DNA of 64,000 bases from Hydrogenophaga sp. (GCA_016741995.1 JACVCO010000001.1:1-64000), one strand, 5' to 3'; numbered from the stretch's first letter, positions 52,840-61,168 are shown. Notes: a model not told the origin generated them from the letters alone. Numbers and translations: made by a program.

Positions 52840-52882
52840 GGGATAAGCACAACGCATGCGCTGCGTGCGCTGTGCTCATCCC
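52840..52882 (+). promoter_or_regulatory. Long hairpin directly before the fliD ribosome-binding site
   Basis: GGGATAAGCACA (52840-52851) pairs with TGTGCTCATCCC (52871-52882) with a single A-C mismatch; the inner part adds ACGCA/TGCGT. It ends 17 bases before the fliD ATG, just before AAGGAAGG. No T-run follows. Confidence 0.62.
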
Positions 52883-52899
52883 GGAAAGGAAGGAAACCC

Positions 52900-54318
52900 A
52901 TGGCCATCACGTCCCCCGGTCTTGCCAGCGGCCTGAACGTCAAGGACATCGTGTCCCAGCTGGTCGCTCTCGAGCGCCGCCCGCTGGTTCCGTTGCAGCA
53001 GGCGGCCGCTTCCTTTTCGAGCAAGCTCTCCATCTACGGCACCATCAAATCGATGGTGTCGGCCCTGGGCGACGCGGCGAGCAAGCTCACCGGCACCACG
53101 GCCTGGAACGGCGTGAAGGCCACCACCACGTCCGACGCCGTGGGCATCAGCGCCCGCGCGGGCACAACGCCCACCTCGATGTCCATCGAGGTGCAAAGCC
53201 TGGCCCGTGCGCAGTCCAACGCGTCGGCCGCCGTGCCCAACGGCAGCACCATGGGCAGCGGCACGCTGAGCATCCAGATGGGCAGTTGGGCCACCGGCAG
53301 CTTCGAGGCCGGCACGGCCGCCGCGGTGAACGTCACCGTGGCCGCGACCGACACCCTCAGCGACATCGCCACCAAGATCAACAACGCCGGCGGCGGTGTG
53401 AACGCCACCGTGCTGCGCGATGCATCCGGTGAGCGCCTGCTGGTGCGCTCGTCCACCACCGGCGAGGTCAACGGCTTCCAGATCACCGCGACCGACGACG
53501 ACGGCGACAACACCGACGCCGCCGGCCTTTCGCGCCTGGCCTACGGCGGCACCAGCGGCGCCATGCACGGCATGACGCTCAGCCAGGCCGGCGCCAACGC
53601 GCAGGCCACGGTGAACAACGTGCCGATCACCTCGGCCACCAACACCGTCACCGACGCCCTGCCCGGCATCACGCTCAACCTGAACAAGGTGACGACCGGC
53701 CCGGTGGAAGTGGGCGTGATGCAGGACAAGGACAGCATCCGCAAGAACCTGCAGGCCTTCGTGGATTCCTACAACGCCATCAACAGCATGCTGGGCACCG
53801 CCACCCGCTACGACCCGGACACCAAGGTGGCCGGCTCGCTGCAGGGCGACAGCACCGCCGTGGGCCTGCAAACCTCGCTGCGCAACATGATGCGGTCCAT
53901 CACGCCCGGCGGCGATCTGCAGCGCCTGAGCGACGTGGGCATCGAGATGAAGAGCGGCGGCGTGCTCGCCATCGACAACACCAAGCTGGACCGCGCGATG
54001 GAGAACCCCGCCGCGCTGCAGCGCCTGTTCGCCAACACCAGCACCATCGCCACCGAGCAAGGCTTCGGCCTGAAGGTGAAGGCGTTTGCCGACGGCCTGA
54101 ACGCCACCAACGGCCTGGTGACCACGCGCACCGAAAGCCTGCGCGGCTCCATCACGCGCAACGGCAAAGAACAGGACAAGGTGAACGATCGCGCCGTTCG
54201 CGCCGAGGCCCGCTACCTGGCGCAGTACAACGCCATGGACGCCGCGGTGGGCCAGCTCAACGGTTTGAGCAACTTCGTGAACCAGCAGGTCACGCTCTGG
54301 AATAACCAGAAAGGATGA
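52900..54318 (+). CDS. fliD: Flagellar filament cap protein FliD (HAP2)
   Basis: A 472-residue cap protein. The N-terminal coiled coil starts MAITSPGLASGLNVKDIVSQ and LVALERRPL, the family signature. Central domains contain the flagellin-IN-type repeat ATDTLSDIATKINNAGGG. The C-terminus is helical (AEARYLAQYNAMDAAVGQLN). Length is typical (E. coli 468). The start 52900 has AAGGAAGG. No sigma-28 promoter was found between flagellin gene 2 and fliD, so it may rely on read-through. FliT (54803) is its chaperone. Confidence 0.95.
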   Translation: MAITSPGLASGLNVKDIVSQLVALERRPLVPLQQAAASFSSKLSIYGTIKSMVSALGDAASKLTGTTAWNGVKATTTSDAVGISARAGTTPTSMSIEVQSLARAQSNASAAVPNGSTMGSGTLSIQMGSWATGSFEAGTAAAVNVTVAATDTLSDIATKINNAGGGVNATVLRDASGERLLVRSSTTGEVNGFQITATDDDGDNTDAAGLSRLAYGGTSGAMHGMTLSQAGANAQATVNNVPITSATNTVTDALPGITLNLNKVTTGPVEVGVMQDKDSIRKNLQAFVDSYNAINSMLGTATRYDPDTKVAGSLQGDSTAVGLQTSLRNMMRSITPGGDLQRLSDVGIEMKSGGVLAIDNTKLDRAMENPAALQRLFANTSTIATEQGFGLKVKAFADGLNATNGLVTTRTESLRGSITRNGKEQDKVNDRAVRAEARYLAQYNAMDAAVGQLNGLSNFVNQQVTLWNNQKG

Positions 54319-54331
54319 AGCCCGCGGTCAC

Positions 54332-54358
54332 TACAGTCGGCGGCGGGGCTGCCGATAC
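54332..54358 (+). promoter_or_regulatory. Sigma-28 promoter between fliD and fliS
   Basis: TACAGTCG (54332-54339), an 11-bp spacer and GCCGATAC (54351-54358). The -10 is nearly perfect; the -35 agrees at five of eight bases. It lies 35 bp before the fliS ATG. Confidence 0.55.
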
Positions 54359-54392
54359 AACAAGGCATCAGCAGAACACAGGAACCGATGCC

Positions 54393-54800
54393 ATGTTCAC
54401 CCCCGTCAGCACCCGTGCAGCCTCCGCCTACAAGCGCGTCTCGGTCGAGACCGGCGTCGACAGCGCCGACTCGCACCGCCTGATCGGCATGCTCTACGAC
54501 GGCGCGTTGCAGAACATGCACCTCGCCAGTGGTGCCATGCAACGGGGTGACACGGCCGCCAAGGCCGCTGCCCTCAGCAAGGCCATGCGCATCATCGACG
54601 AAGGCCTCAAGGCCTGCCTGAACCCCGCTGGTGGCGATCTCAGCGTGCGCCTGCAGGCCATCTACGAATACAGCATCAAGCGACTCACCCTGGCCAACCT
54701 GCACAGCGACACCGTGGCCGTGGCCGAGGTCATCGGCCTCATCGAGCCCCTGGCCGAGTCCTGGAAAAGCATTCGCTCGCAGGCATTGAAGGGAGTCTGA
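54393..54800 (+). CDS. fliS: Flagellin chaperone FliS
   Basis: A 135-residue helical protein that binds the flagellin C-terminus. It has the conserved start with AASAYKRVSVETGVDSADSH, LIGMLYDGAL and the C-terminal YEYSIKRLTLANLHSD. The start 54393 (MFTPV) is preceded by AGGAA; the longer frame start at 54315 lacks support and would cross the sigma-28 -10. It is followed 2 bp later by fliT. Confidence 0.95.
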   Translation: MFTPVSTRAASAYKRVSVETGVDSADSHRLIGMLYDGALQNMHLASGAMQRGDTAAKAAALSKAMRIIDEGLKACLNPAGGDLSVRLQAIYEYSIKRLTLANLHSDTVAVAEVIGLIEPLAESWKSIRSQALKGV

Positions 54801-54802
54801 GC

Positions 54803-55105
54803 ATGGGTCACGAACTCATCGATTACTACAAGGCCATCGAGCGAACGAGCGAGCAGATGCTCGCCGCCGCCCAGGCCGAAAACTGGGACCAGGTGGTCCG
54901 CCTCGAAGGCGCCTGCGCGGTGCTGATCGCGCAGCTGCGCTTCAAATCCCGCGACACCGACCTCGCCCCGGACGAGCGCAAGGAAAAGGCGCAGATCATG
55001 CAGCGCATCCTGCGCACCGACGCCGAGATCCGCTGCCTGGCCGAGCCCTGGCTCAGCGACCTGGCCCAGATCCTGGACCGGCCGAGCCCGGCACCGACAC
55101 ACTGA
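54803..55105 (+). CDS. fliT: FliD chaperone FliT
   Basis: A 100-residue helical protein with MGHELIDYYKAIERTSEQML and ENWDQVVRLEGACAVLIAQL, matching the FliT pattern. FliT chaperones FliD and in enterobacteria also binds FlhDC to lower class II transcription; that second role is not shown here. GGGAG precedes the ATG. It ends the fliC-D-S-T stretch, before a strong terminator. Confidence 0.88.
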   Translation: MGHELIDYYKAIERTSEQMLAAAQAENWDQVVRLEGACAVLIAQLRFKSRDTDLAPDERKEKAQIMQRILRTDAEIRCLAEPWLSDLAQILDRPSPAPTH

Positions 55106-55117
55106 GCGACGCGCTCC

Positions 55118-55149
55118 ATGACAAAAGGCCCCTCGGGGCCTTTTGTCAT
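55118..55149. terminator. Bidirectional Rho-independent terminator after fliT
   Basis: Perfect 15-bp stem: ATGACAAAAGGCCCC, loop TC, GGGGCCTTTTGTCAT. T-runs are present in both directions, so it serves fliT and the convergent NTF2-like gene. Confidence 0.9.
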
Positions 55150-55171
55150 TGGTGGGCCGCCACCCCACCTC

Positions 55172-55558
55172 TCAGGAGGCACCACCCGCTGGCCGTGGCA
55201 CGAACTGCGCAGGGTCGTAGAAGAATTGCTCTTTCTCGATGCGTTCACCGCGCCAGACCTGATAGGCCAGCTCCTCCAGCTCGCGCACGGCGCCATCGGG
55301 TGCCTCAAAGCGAAACCGCCAGCGGATCACCACGTGGTCCCCATTGACGAACACCGGGCCCACGCACCACGACTGCACCGACTTCGCGGCCGCCAATACC
55401 CGGGCCTCGCGGGCCGCCAGCTCGTCGCGGCCTGTGCGCGGTGGCAAGTGGTTCTCCTGCATGCTGGCGTCGGGCGTGTAGAACTCCTCGATGGCCTGCA
55501 CGTGGGCGTTCTGCTCCACGCGGGCGATGAAGCGGGCCAGGGTGTCGGGTTGGGGCAT
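55172..55558 (-). CDS. NTF2-like / SnoaL-like domain protein
   Basis: A 128-residue protein of the NTF2-like fold: helix LARFIARVEQNAHVQAIEEFY, then DASMQENHLPPRTGRDELAARE and the strands HVVIRWRFRFEAPDG and REELAYQVWRGERIEKEQFFYDP. Such proteins act as small enzymes or binding domains; no catalytic residue set is certain here. The ATG at 55558 is chosen because the fold starts there. It is convergent with fliT across a strong terminator. Confidence 0.83.
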   Translation of the reverse strand: MPQPDTLARFIARVEQNAHVQAIEEFYTPDASMQENHLPPRTGRDELAAREARVLAAAKSVQSWCVGPVFVNGDHVVIRWRFRFEAPDGAVRELEELAYQVWRGERIEKEQFFYDPAQFVPRPAGGAS

Positions 55559-55587
55559 GGGGGCTCCGATGGGTGGGCGCGAGCAGA

Positions 55588-56271
55588 TCAAGGAGGCGCA
55601 GGCAGGCGGTGCTGGCGAGCGGTGGCCCGCGCCTGCTTGTGCAGGCTGTCGGCTTCGCGGTGCGCCACGATGCCCCGGTCTCGGTACGCGGCGTAGTCGG
55701 CGATGAAACTGGCCAGGTCGGGGTATGGCCCGGCCACCGCGCCGGGGCGCTTGGAATCGGCGGTGAAGAAGAGCTGGCCGCCCTGCTCGTACACCACCAG
55801 CCAATGCCGCCGCAGCACACGGCCCTGCAAGGTGAGTGGATCGAATTCGATCATCAGGTAGCGCGGGCGGGTCTGCGGGGCGATCACCTGCAGCGTTTCG
55901 AGACCGAAGCGCGCCAGATCCACGCACACGCCGCGCGGCTGCTCGAAGAAACGCGCGGGCTCGGTGATGGCCGGGGCCCGGCCGGCATGGCGCTCGGATT
56001 CCGAGAGTGCCAGCGCACGCGCCATGTCGTACTCGAAGTACGCGCCGGCCCAGGCACTCATGTCTTGCGCGTCACGCCAGCGGGCGAGCGCGTCGGCGTG
56101 GCTTGCAGGCCGCGCGGGCAGTGGCAGGCTGGCATCGCGCGCTTCGGGCGCATCGGAGGCGCGATCGGCAAGCACCGGGGGCGCCAGCAGCGCGAGCGCG
56201 ACGGCAGCCAACCAGGCCCGGCGCCGGACACGTCGGGCATTCGACACCGCCTCGATGAACCGTGCACTCAT
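55588..56271 (-). CDS. Exported transglutaminase-like (Cys-His-Asp) protein
   Basis: A 227-residue protein with a signal peptide (about 1-36, ending PPVLADRAS). The middle and C-terminal region has a possible papain/transglutaminase-type triad: C116 in GVCVDLARFG, H156 in RRHWLVVYE and D172 in FTADSKRPG. Length and spacing suit a minimal transglutaminase-like domain acting in the periplasm. The ATG at 56271 overlaps the DUF4256 stop (ATGA). The family call is an inference from the triad pattern; the substrate is unknown. Confidence 0.68.
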   Translation of the reverse strand: MSARFIEAVSNARRVRRRAWLAAVALALLAPPVLADRASDAPEARDASLPLPARPASHADALARWRDAQDMSAWAGAYFEYDMARALALSESERHAGRAPAITEPARFFEQPRGVCVDLARFGLETLQVIAPQTRPRYLMIEFDPLTLQGRVLRRHWLVVYEQGGQLFFTADSKRPGAVAGPYPDLASFIADYAAYRDRGIVAHREADSLHKQARATARQHRLPAPP

Positions 56272-56813
56272 ACCCGCAGCGACCCGCGAAAGCCGCGCAC
56301 CGCGTAGTACGACGGCGCACCGTTGTGATAGATGAACACGCGGCCATAGCGGCGATCGCCGAACAGGGCGCCACCGAGCTTTCGCACGTCGGCCGGCGTC
56401 TGGAGCCAGCTCGAGGTTTTGGTGTCGAACGGGCCGAGCGCCTGCAGCGCGTGGTACTCGGCCTCGGTCAACAGCGCGATGCCCATGGCCTCGGCCATCG
56501 CCACCGCGCTGCCCTGGGGTTTGTGTTCCTTGCGGCTGTCGAGCGCCGCGGGGTCGTAGCAAAGGCTGCGGCGCCCGGCGGGCGTTTCCGCGGCGCAATC
56601 GCAGAACACGATCTGGCCGCTGGCGGCGTCGCGCGCCACGACATCGGGCTCGCCGCCGGTGGCTTCCATCTCGGCCAGCGAGCGCCAGGCGGCCGGCTGC
56701 GCGTCGAGCCGGGCGAGCACATCGGCCCAGGCCACGCCGGCGTGCCGGGGCATGTGCTTGTCGAAGCGCGCCTTCAGGGTGCGCAGCAGGGTGTCGCGTT
56801 CGGTGGTGTTCAT
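56268..56813 (-). CDS. DUF4256 family protein
   Basis: A 181-residue protein of uncharacterised family DUF4256. Recognised features are LLRTLKARFDKHMPRHAGV, MEATGGEPDVV, CDCAAETPAGRRSLCYD, SRKEHKP and the C-terminal GRVFIYHNGAPSYYAVRGFR with GSLRV. Three conserved Cys (VFCDCA, SLCYD) might bind metal. No signal peptide. The start 56813 gives the usual N-terminus; an ATG at 56843 adds ten residues. It is translationally coupled with the exported transglutaminase-like gene. Confidence 0.85.
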   Translation of the reverse strand: MNTTERDTLLRTLKARFDKHMPRHAGVAWADVLARLDAQPAAWRSLAEMEATGGEPDVVARDAASGQIVFCDCAAETPAGRRSLCYDPAALDSRKEHKPQGSAVAMAEAMGIALLTEAEYHALQALGPFDTKTSSWLQTPADVRKLGGALFGDRRYGRVFIYHNGAPSYYAVRGFRGSLRV

Positions 56814-56826
56814 GGTGCTGTGCCGT

Positions 56827-57396
56827 TCAGGCGTGTGGAGCAACGCCCTTGGGCAAGCGGTAACGCAACTCGGCGAACCCCTTGCCCACCTGGCGCACCG
56901 ACAGCAGCTCCCACGGCGGGTTCGTCACCCGGCGTGGAAACAGCGGCTTGCCCTGGCCCAGCGTCACGGAGGCCACCTGGATGATGGCCTCGTCGAGCAG
57001 GCCCGCGTCGAAGAACTGCCCGGCCAGATCGCCACCCCCGACGACCCAGACGTTCCTGCCCGCCGCCGCACGAACCATCTCCGCGTGCACGGCCCGCACA
57101 TCGCCCCGCACGAAACGGATGTCGGCGCCGTCGATGCCCGGCAGTTCCCGGTGCGTGAACACCCAGGTCGGCTGCGTGTACGGCCAGGCCGCCCCGGCCT
57201 CGGCCTTCACCGCATCCGCGTGGCGCAACATCCATTCGTAGGTGGACGCCCCCATGGCCAGCGCGCCCACCTGCGCGATGAACGCGGGGTAGCTGGTGTC
57301 GTTGATGTCCCCGAGCGGAAACAGCCAGTCGAGCGAATCGTCTTCGGTGGCGATGAAGCCGTCGAGGCTGGTGGCGGTGTAGTACTGGGTGGGCAT
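56827..57396 (-). CDS. DHFR-like / RibD C-terminal domain reductase
   Basis: A 189-residue protein of the RibD-C/dihydrofolate-reductase-like family (YyaP type). It opens with YYTATSLDGFIA, has GASTYEWMLRH and the NADPH-binding stretch VWVVGGGDLAGQFFDAGLLDE. Such small reductases have unknown natural substrates and are distinct from FolA. The start at 57396 (MPTQYYTA) is preferred to upstream frame extensions. Confidence 0.86.
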   Translation of the reverse strand: MPTQYYTATSLDGFIATEDDSLDWLFPLGDINDTSYPAFIAQVGALAMGASTYEWMLRHADAVKAEAGAAWPYTQPTWVFTHRELPGIDGADIRFVRGDVRAVHAEMVRAAAGRNVWVVGGGDLAGQFFDAGLLDEAIIQVASVTLGQGKPLFPRRVTNPPWELLSVRQVGKGFAELRYRLPKGVAPHA

Positions 57397-57434
57397 GGGC
57401 GCGAATGGGCGAAGGGGGGGCTGGCTCGGTGACC

Positions 57435-57857
57435 TCAGGCGGGCCCCACAAGATCCGGGTTGAACGCGACTTCCCACAGGTGCCCGTCCGGGTCCTGGAA
57501 GTACCCGGCATATCCGCCCCAGAACGTGGGCTGCGCGGGTTTGACCACGCGGGCCCCGGCGCGCTCGGCCTGACCCATCACCGCGTCCACCTCGGCCATC
57601 GAGGCCACGTTGTGGGCGAGTGAAAAGCTGGTGGTGCCTGGCGGCGACAGGGGGAGCCCGGTGTCGGTGGCCAGGCTGGTGCGAGGCCAGAGGGCGAGTT
57701 TCAGACCGGACTCGAGATCGAAGAAGGCCACGGCGCCGAGGGCGAACTCGGTGCCCATGATCCCCTGGGTGGGAAGCCCGAGGCCATCCCGGTAGAACGC
57801 CAGCGAGCGTTCAAGGTCGTCGACGGCCAGGGTGATGAGGGTGACGTGGGGGCGCAT
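57435..57857 (-). CDS. VOC-superfamily (glyoxalase-like) protein
   Basis: A 140-residue VOC protein: LITLAVDDLERSLAFYRDGLG at the start and FQDPDGHLWEVAFNP at the end. It has the Glu of WEVAFNP but an unusual first strand (T instead of H ligand in VTLITLAV), so metal binding is uncertain. It is distinct from the VOC gene at 33837. It is the first gene of the minus-strand block that ends at 55172. Confidence 0.86.
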   Translation of the reverse strand: MRPHVTLITLAVDDLERSLAFYRDGLGLPTQGIMGTEFALGAVAFFDLESGLKLALWPRTSLATDTGLPLSPPGTTSFSLAHNVASMAEVDAVMGQAERAGARVVKPAQPTFWGGYAGYFQDPDGHLWEVAFNPDLVGPA

Positions 57858-57958
57858 GGGAAGCGAGCCGACCGAAGCGCCGGCCCCATCGGGTTATAGC
57901 CGCAGGCCACCCGATGACCAAATCCGCGGCGGCGGCGATCGGTCGCCCCGCCCCGCCC

Positions 57959-58279
57959 TCAAACCGACATGTTCATGATGTCCGAGTAAGCCTGCACCAT
58001 CCGGTTCCTCACGTGCAGCGCGCTCTGGAAACCGATCTGCGCTTTCTGCATGGCGATCATGGTTTCTTCCAGGCTGACGTTGGGGTTGCCCATCTGCACC
58101 TGGGTCTGCAGCTTGCTGGCGTGGTTCTGGGCGTCGCTGACCTTGCCCAGGGCGGTCTTGAGGTTGTCGGCGAAGGCGGCGCCCGTGCCGCCGGCCGCGG
58201 CGGTGCCGGCGGCGGGGCGCTTGAGGGCGCCGGTGCCGGCCAGGCCCTGGCTGCTCAGGGGGGAGAGGCGCATGTCCAT
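57959..58279 (-). CDS. fliE: Flagellar hook-basal body protein FliE
   Basis: A 106-residue protein linking the MS-ring to the proximal rod and an early export substrate. The C-terminal NPNVSLEETMIAMQKAQIGF and ALHVRNRMVQAYSDIM match the family; the N-terminal part is Gly/Ala-rich. The start 58279 is supported by AGGAG; an ATG at 58273 is internal. It stands divergent from fliF with a 179-bp control region. Confidence 0.95.
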   Translation of the reverse strand: MDMRLSPLSSQGLAGTGALKRPAAGTAAAGGTGAAFADNLKTALGKVSDAQNHASKLQTQVQMGNPNVSLEETMIAMQKAQIGFQSALHVRNRMVQAYSDIMNMSV

Positions 58280-58351
58280 GGGGGACTCCTTCAACACGTG
58301 TGGCTTTTCACAGGCCCCGATCCTAGGGACCCCCTCGGCAGCTCGGGCGGG

Positions 58352-58378
58352 AAATAAAGGCCCATAACCGCGCCTTTT
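58352..58378. promoter_or_regulatory. Putative FlhD4C2 box between fliE and fliF
   Basis: AAATAAAG (58352-58359), an 11-bp spacer and CGCCTTTT (58371-58378) agree with FlhDC half-sites at 12 of 16 positions, with consensus spacing. It sits between the two divergent genes and could activate both. Confidence 0.52.
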
Positions 58379-58458
58379 TGCGGGACTGGCCGCCGGGGCA
58401 CCCCGGGATACTCGTTCGCATTCGGGGCCCCCGTGCCCTCTGACGAGTCATCCCGCCC

Positions 58459-60141
58459 ATGAGCACCACCGCCGTTGCCGAACTCGATATCCAGCCCGCG
58501 CGCCCGAACGCGCTGGCCGATGGATTCGCCCGCATGAGCACCAGCCAGAAGGCCAAGCTGGGCATCGGGGTGCTTGCGCTGCTGGGCGTGGCACTGGCCT
58601 TCTTCTTCATGGGCCGCCAGCCGGACTGGCGCGTGCTCTACACCAACCTGGGCGACAAGGACGGCGGCGCGATCGTGGCGCAGCTCTCCCAGATGAACGT
58701 GCCCTACAAGCATTCCGAGGGTGGCGGCGCGATCATGGTGCCGGCCGACAAGGTGCACGACACGCGGCTGCGCCTGGCCTCGCAAGGCCTGCCCAAGGGT
58801 TCGGTCACCGGCTTCGAGCAGATGGAGAGCAACCGCTTCGGCATGACGCAGTTCCAGGAGCGGCTGACGTTCCAGCGCGGCCTGGAGGGCGAGCTCACGC
58901 GCTCGATCCAGTCGCTTGCCTCGGTGCAGAGCGCGCGCGTGCACCTGGCGCTGCCGAACCAGAACGGTTTCTTCCGCGAACAGCAGAAGCCCCGCGCGTC
59001 GGTGCTGCTCACGCTGTTTCCCGGCCGCGCGCTGGACCGCGCCCAGGTGGCCGGCATCGTGCACCTGGTGGCCAGCAGCGTGCCCGAGATGAACCCCAAG
59101 GCCGTGAGCGTGGTGGACGACCAGGGCAACCTGCTCTCCAACCCGCCCGACGGCCAGTCCACGCAGGGCGCCGACGTGCAGAAGCTGCAGTACACGCAGC
59201 AGCTCGAACAGCTCTACACGCGCCGCATCATGGACATGCTCGAACCCCTGGTGGGCGCGGGCAACGTGAAAGCGCAGGTGAGCGCCGACATCGATTTCTC
59301 CGAAGCCGAGATGACCTCGGAACAGCACCGCCCCAACCAGGGCACCGAGCCCAGCGCGGTGCGCAGCCAGCAGACCATCGAAGACAGCAACGGCACCGCC
59401 GCCCAGCCCGCGGGCGTTCCGGGCGCGGTGAGCAACCAGCCGCCGGCCCCGGGCAACGCGCCCATCAACGGCCCCGCCGCCCCGGTGGGCGTGAACGGCC
59501 AGGGCGCGGGCGACAAGACGACGTCGAACCGGCGCGAGTCGGTGGTGAACTACGAGGTCGACAAGACCGTGCGCGTGGTGCGCGAAGCCACCGGCACCAT
59601 CAAGCGCCTGAGCGCGGCCGTGGTGGTGAACCACAAGACCACGCTGGACCGCACCGGCAAGCCGGTGAGCGCGCCGATCCCGCCACAGCAGCTGGAGCAG
59701 ATGACCGCGCTGGTGCGCGAGACCATCGGCTTCAGCCAGACCCGCGGCGATTCGGTGAACCTGGTGAACGCCGCGTTCAACGACGTGAAGCTGCCCGAGG
59801 CCGAGGCCCTGCCCTTCTGGCAACAGGCCGACACCATGGACCTGGCGCGCAGCCTGGCCTTCCCGGCCGGCATGGTGCTGCTCGCGCTCATCGTGTTCCT
59901 GGGCCTGGTGCGCCCCGCGCTGCGCCTGATGAAGGCCCCGCCGGCCCAGCGCGAAGTCACGCCGCTCAACGCCATCCTGAACGAAGCGCCCGAGCGCCCC
60001 GGCCTGCCGCAACCCGAGGCGGTGGACGAAAACACGCCCGAGAAGCGCCGCATCACCGACGCCAAGCGCCTGGCGCTGGAGAACCCGGCCGGGGTGGCGA
60101 ACATCGTCAAGGGCTGGGTCAACGGCGAAGCCGCGGCCTGA
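58459..60141 (+). CDS. fliF: Flagellar MS-ring protein FliF
   Basis: A 560-residue membrane ring subunit. It has two membrane helices (about 35-52, GIGVLALLGVALAFFFMG, and about 466-486) and a periplasmic region with the YscJ-type ring-building motifs (DWRVLYTNLGDKDGG). The cytosolic C-terminus binds FliG. Periplasmic residues about 290-360 form a Pro/Gly-rich linker. Length is normal (E. coli 552). First gene of the fliFGHIJK operon. Confidence 0.96.
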   Translation: MSTTAVAELDIQPARPNALADGFARMSTSQKAKLGIGVLALLGVALAFFFMGRQPDWRVLYTNLGDKDGGAIVAQLSQMNVPYKHSEGGGAIMVPADKVHDTRLRLASQGLPKGSVTGFEQMESNRFGMTQFQERLTFQRGLEGELTRSIQSLASVQSARVHLALPNQNGFFREQQKPRASVLLTLFPGRALDRAQVAGIVHLVASSVPEMNPKAVSVVDDQGNLLSNPPDGQSTQGADVQKLQYTQQLEQLYTRRIMDMLEPLVGAGNVKAQVSADIDFSEAEMTSEQHRPNQGTEPSAVRSQQTIEDSNGTAAQPAGVPGAVSNQPPAPGNAPINGPAAPVGVNGQGAGDKTTSNRRESVVNYEVDKTVRVVREATGTIKRLSAAVVVNHKTTLDRTGKPVSAPIPPQQLEQMTALVRETIGFSQTRGDSVNLVNAAFNDVKLPEAEALPFWQQADTMDLARSLAFPAGMVLLALIVFLGLVRPALRLMKAPPAQREVTPLNAILNEAPERPGLPQPEAVDENTPEKRRITDAKRLALENPAGVANIVKGWVNGEAAA

Positions 60142-60162
60142 CCGAACGAAGGAAGCACGACC

Positions 60163-61161
60163 ATGGACGACCAGGGACTGCAGGACGCCGCGATCTTCCT
60201 CATGTCGATCGGCGAGGAAGAAGCGGCCGAGGTCTTCAAGCACCTGAGCCCGAAAGAGGTGCAGAAGCTCGGCGAGACCATCGCGCGCACGCGCGCCGTG
60301 TCGCACGAGCGGGTGGACCAGGTGATGCAGCGCTTCACGACGACCGCGTCGTCGCAGAGCCTGCTGGTCTCCGACACCGACAACTACGTGCGCAGCGTGC
60401 TCAAGCGCGCGCTGGGCGACGACAAGGCCGCGCTGCTGATCGACCGCATCCTGCAGGGTGGCGACGTGTCCGGCATCGAAAGCCTGAAGTGGATGGACCC
60501 GCTGTCCATCGCCGAGCTGCTGCGCAACGAGCACCCGCAGATCGTGGCCGCCATCCTGGTGCACCTGGAGGCCGAGCAGACGGCCGCGGTGCTCAAGAAC
60601 TTCTCCGACCGCCCGCGCAACGAGGTGATGCTGCGCATCGCCACGCTCGAAGGCATCCAGCCCACCGCGCTGAAGGATTTGAACGAGGTGCTCTACAAGG
60701 TGCTGGCCGGCGGCGACAAGATCCGCAAGGCCTCCATGGGCGGCGTGAAGACGGCGGCCGAGATCATCAACATGATGGGCACGCAGATCGAGAGCTCGGT
60801 GATCGAGGCGATCCGCGACCACGACGCCGACCTGGCCCAGAAGATCATGGACAAGATGTTCATCTTCGAGGACCTGCTCAAGCTCGACGGCAAGGCCATC
60901 CAGCTCATCCTCAAGGAAATCGCCACCGACCAGCTGGTCATCGCGCTCAAGGGTTCGAGCAACGAACTGCGCGAACTGGTGTTCGCCAACATGTCCTCGC
61001 GCGCCGCCGAGTCGCTGCGGGAGGACCTCGACGCACGCGGCCCGATCCGCCTGTCCGAGGTGGAGACGCAGCAGAAGGACATCCTCAAGGTCGTTCGCCG
61101 CCTCTCCGACGAAGGCCAGATCATGATCGGCGGTGGCGGCGACGAGGAAGCTTTCGTCTGA
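60163..61161 (+). CDS. fliG: Flagellar motor switch protein FliG
   Basis: A 332-residue rotor protein (E. coli 331). Domains: N (1-100, binds FliF), middle (about 115-190 with LLRNEHPQIVAAILVHL, the EHPQ motif binding FliM) and C (about 195-331, torque domain with MFIFEDLLKLDGKAIQ and charged residues facing MotA). GAAGGAAG precedes the ATG. It lies 21 bp after fliF. Confidence 0.97.
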   Translation: MDDQGLQDAAIFLMSIGEEEAAEVFKHLSPKEVQKLGETIARTRAVSHERVDQVMQRFTTTASSQSLLVSDTDNYVRSVLKRALGDDKAALLIDRILQGGDVSGIESLKWMDPLSIAELLRNEHPQIVAAILVHLEAEQTAAVLKNFSDRPRNEVMLRIATLEGIQPTALKDLNEVLYKVLAGGDKIRKASMGGVKTAAEIINMMGTQIESSVIEAIRDHDADLAQKIMDKMFIFEDLLKLDGKAIQLILKEIATDQLVIALKGSSNELRELVFANMSSRAAESLREDLDARGPIRLSEVETQQKDILKVVRRLSDEGQIMIGGGGDEEAFV

Positions 61162-61168
61162 CCCGGCC

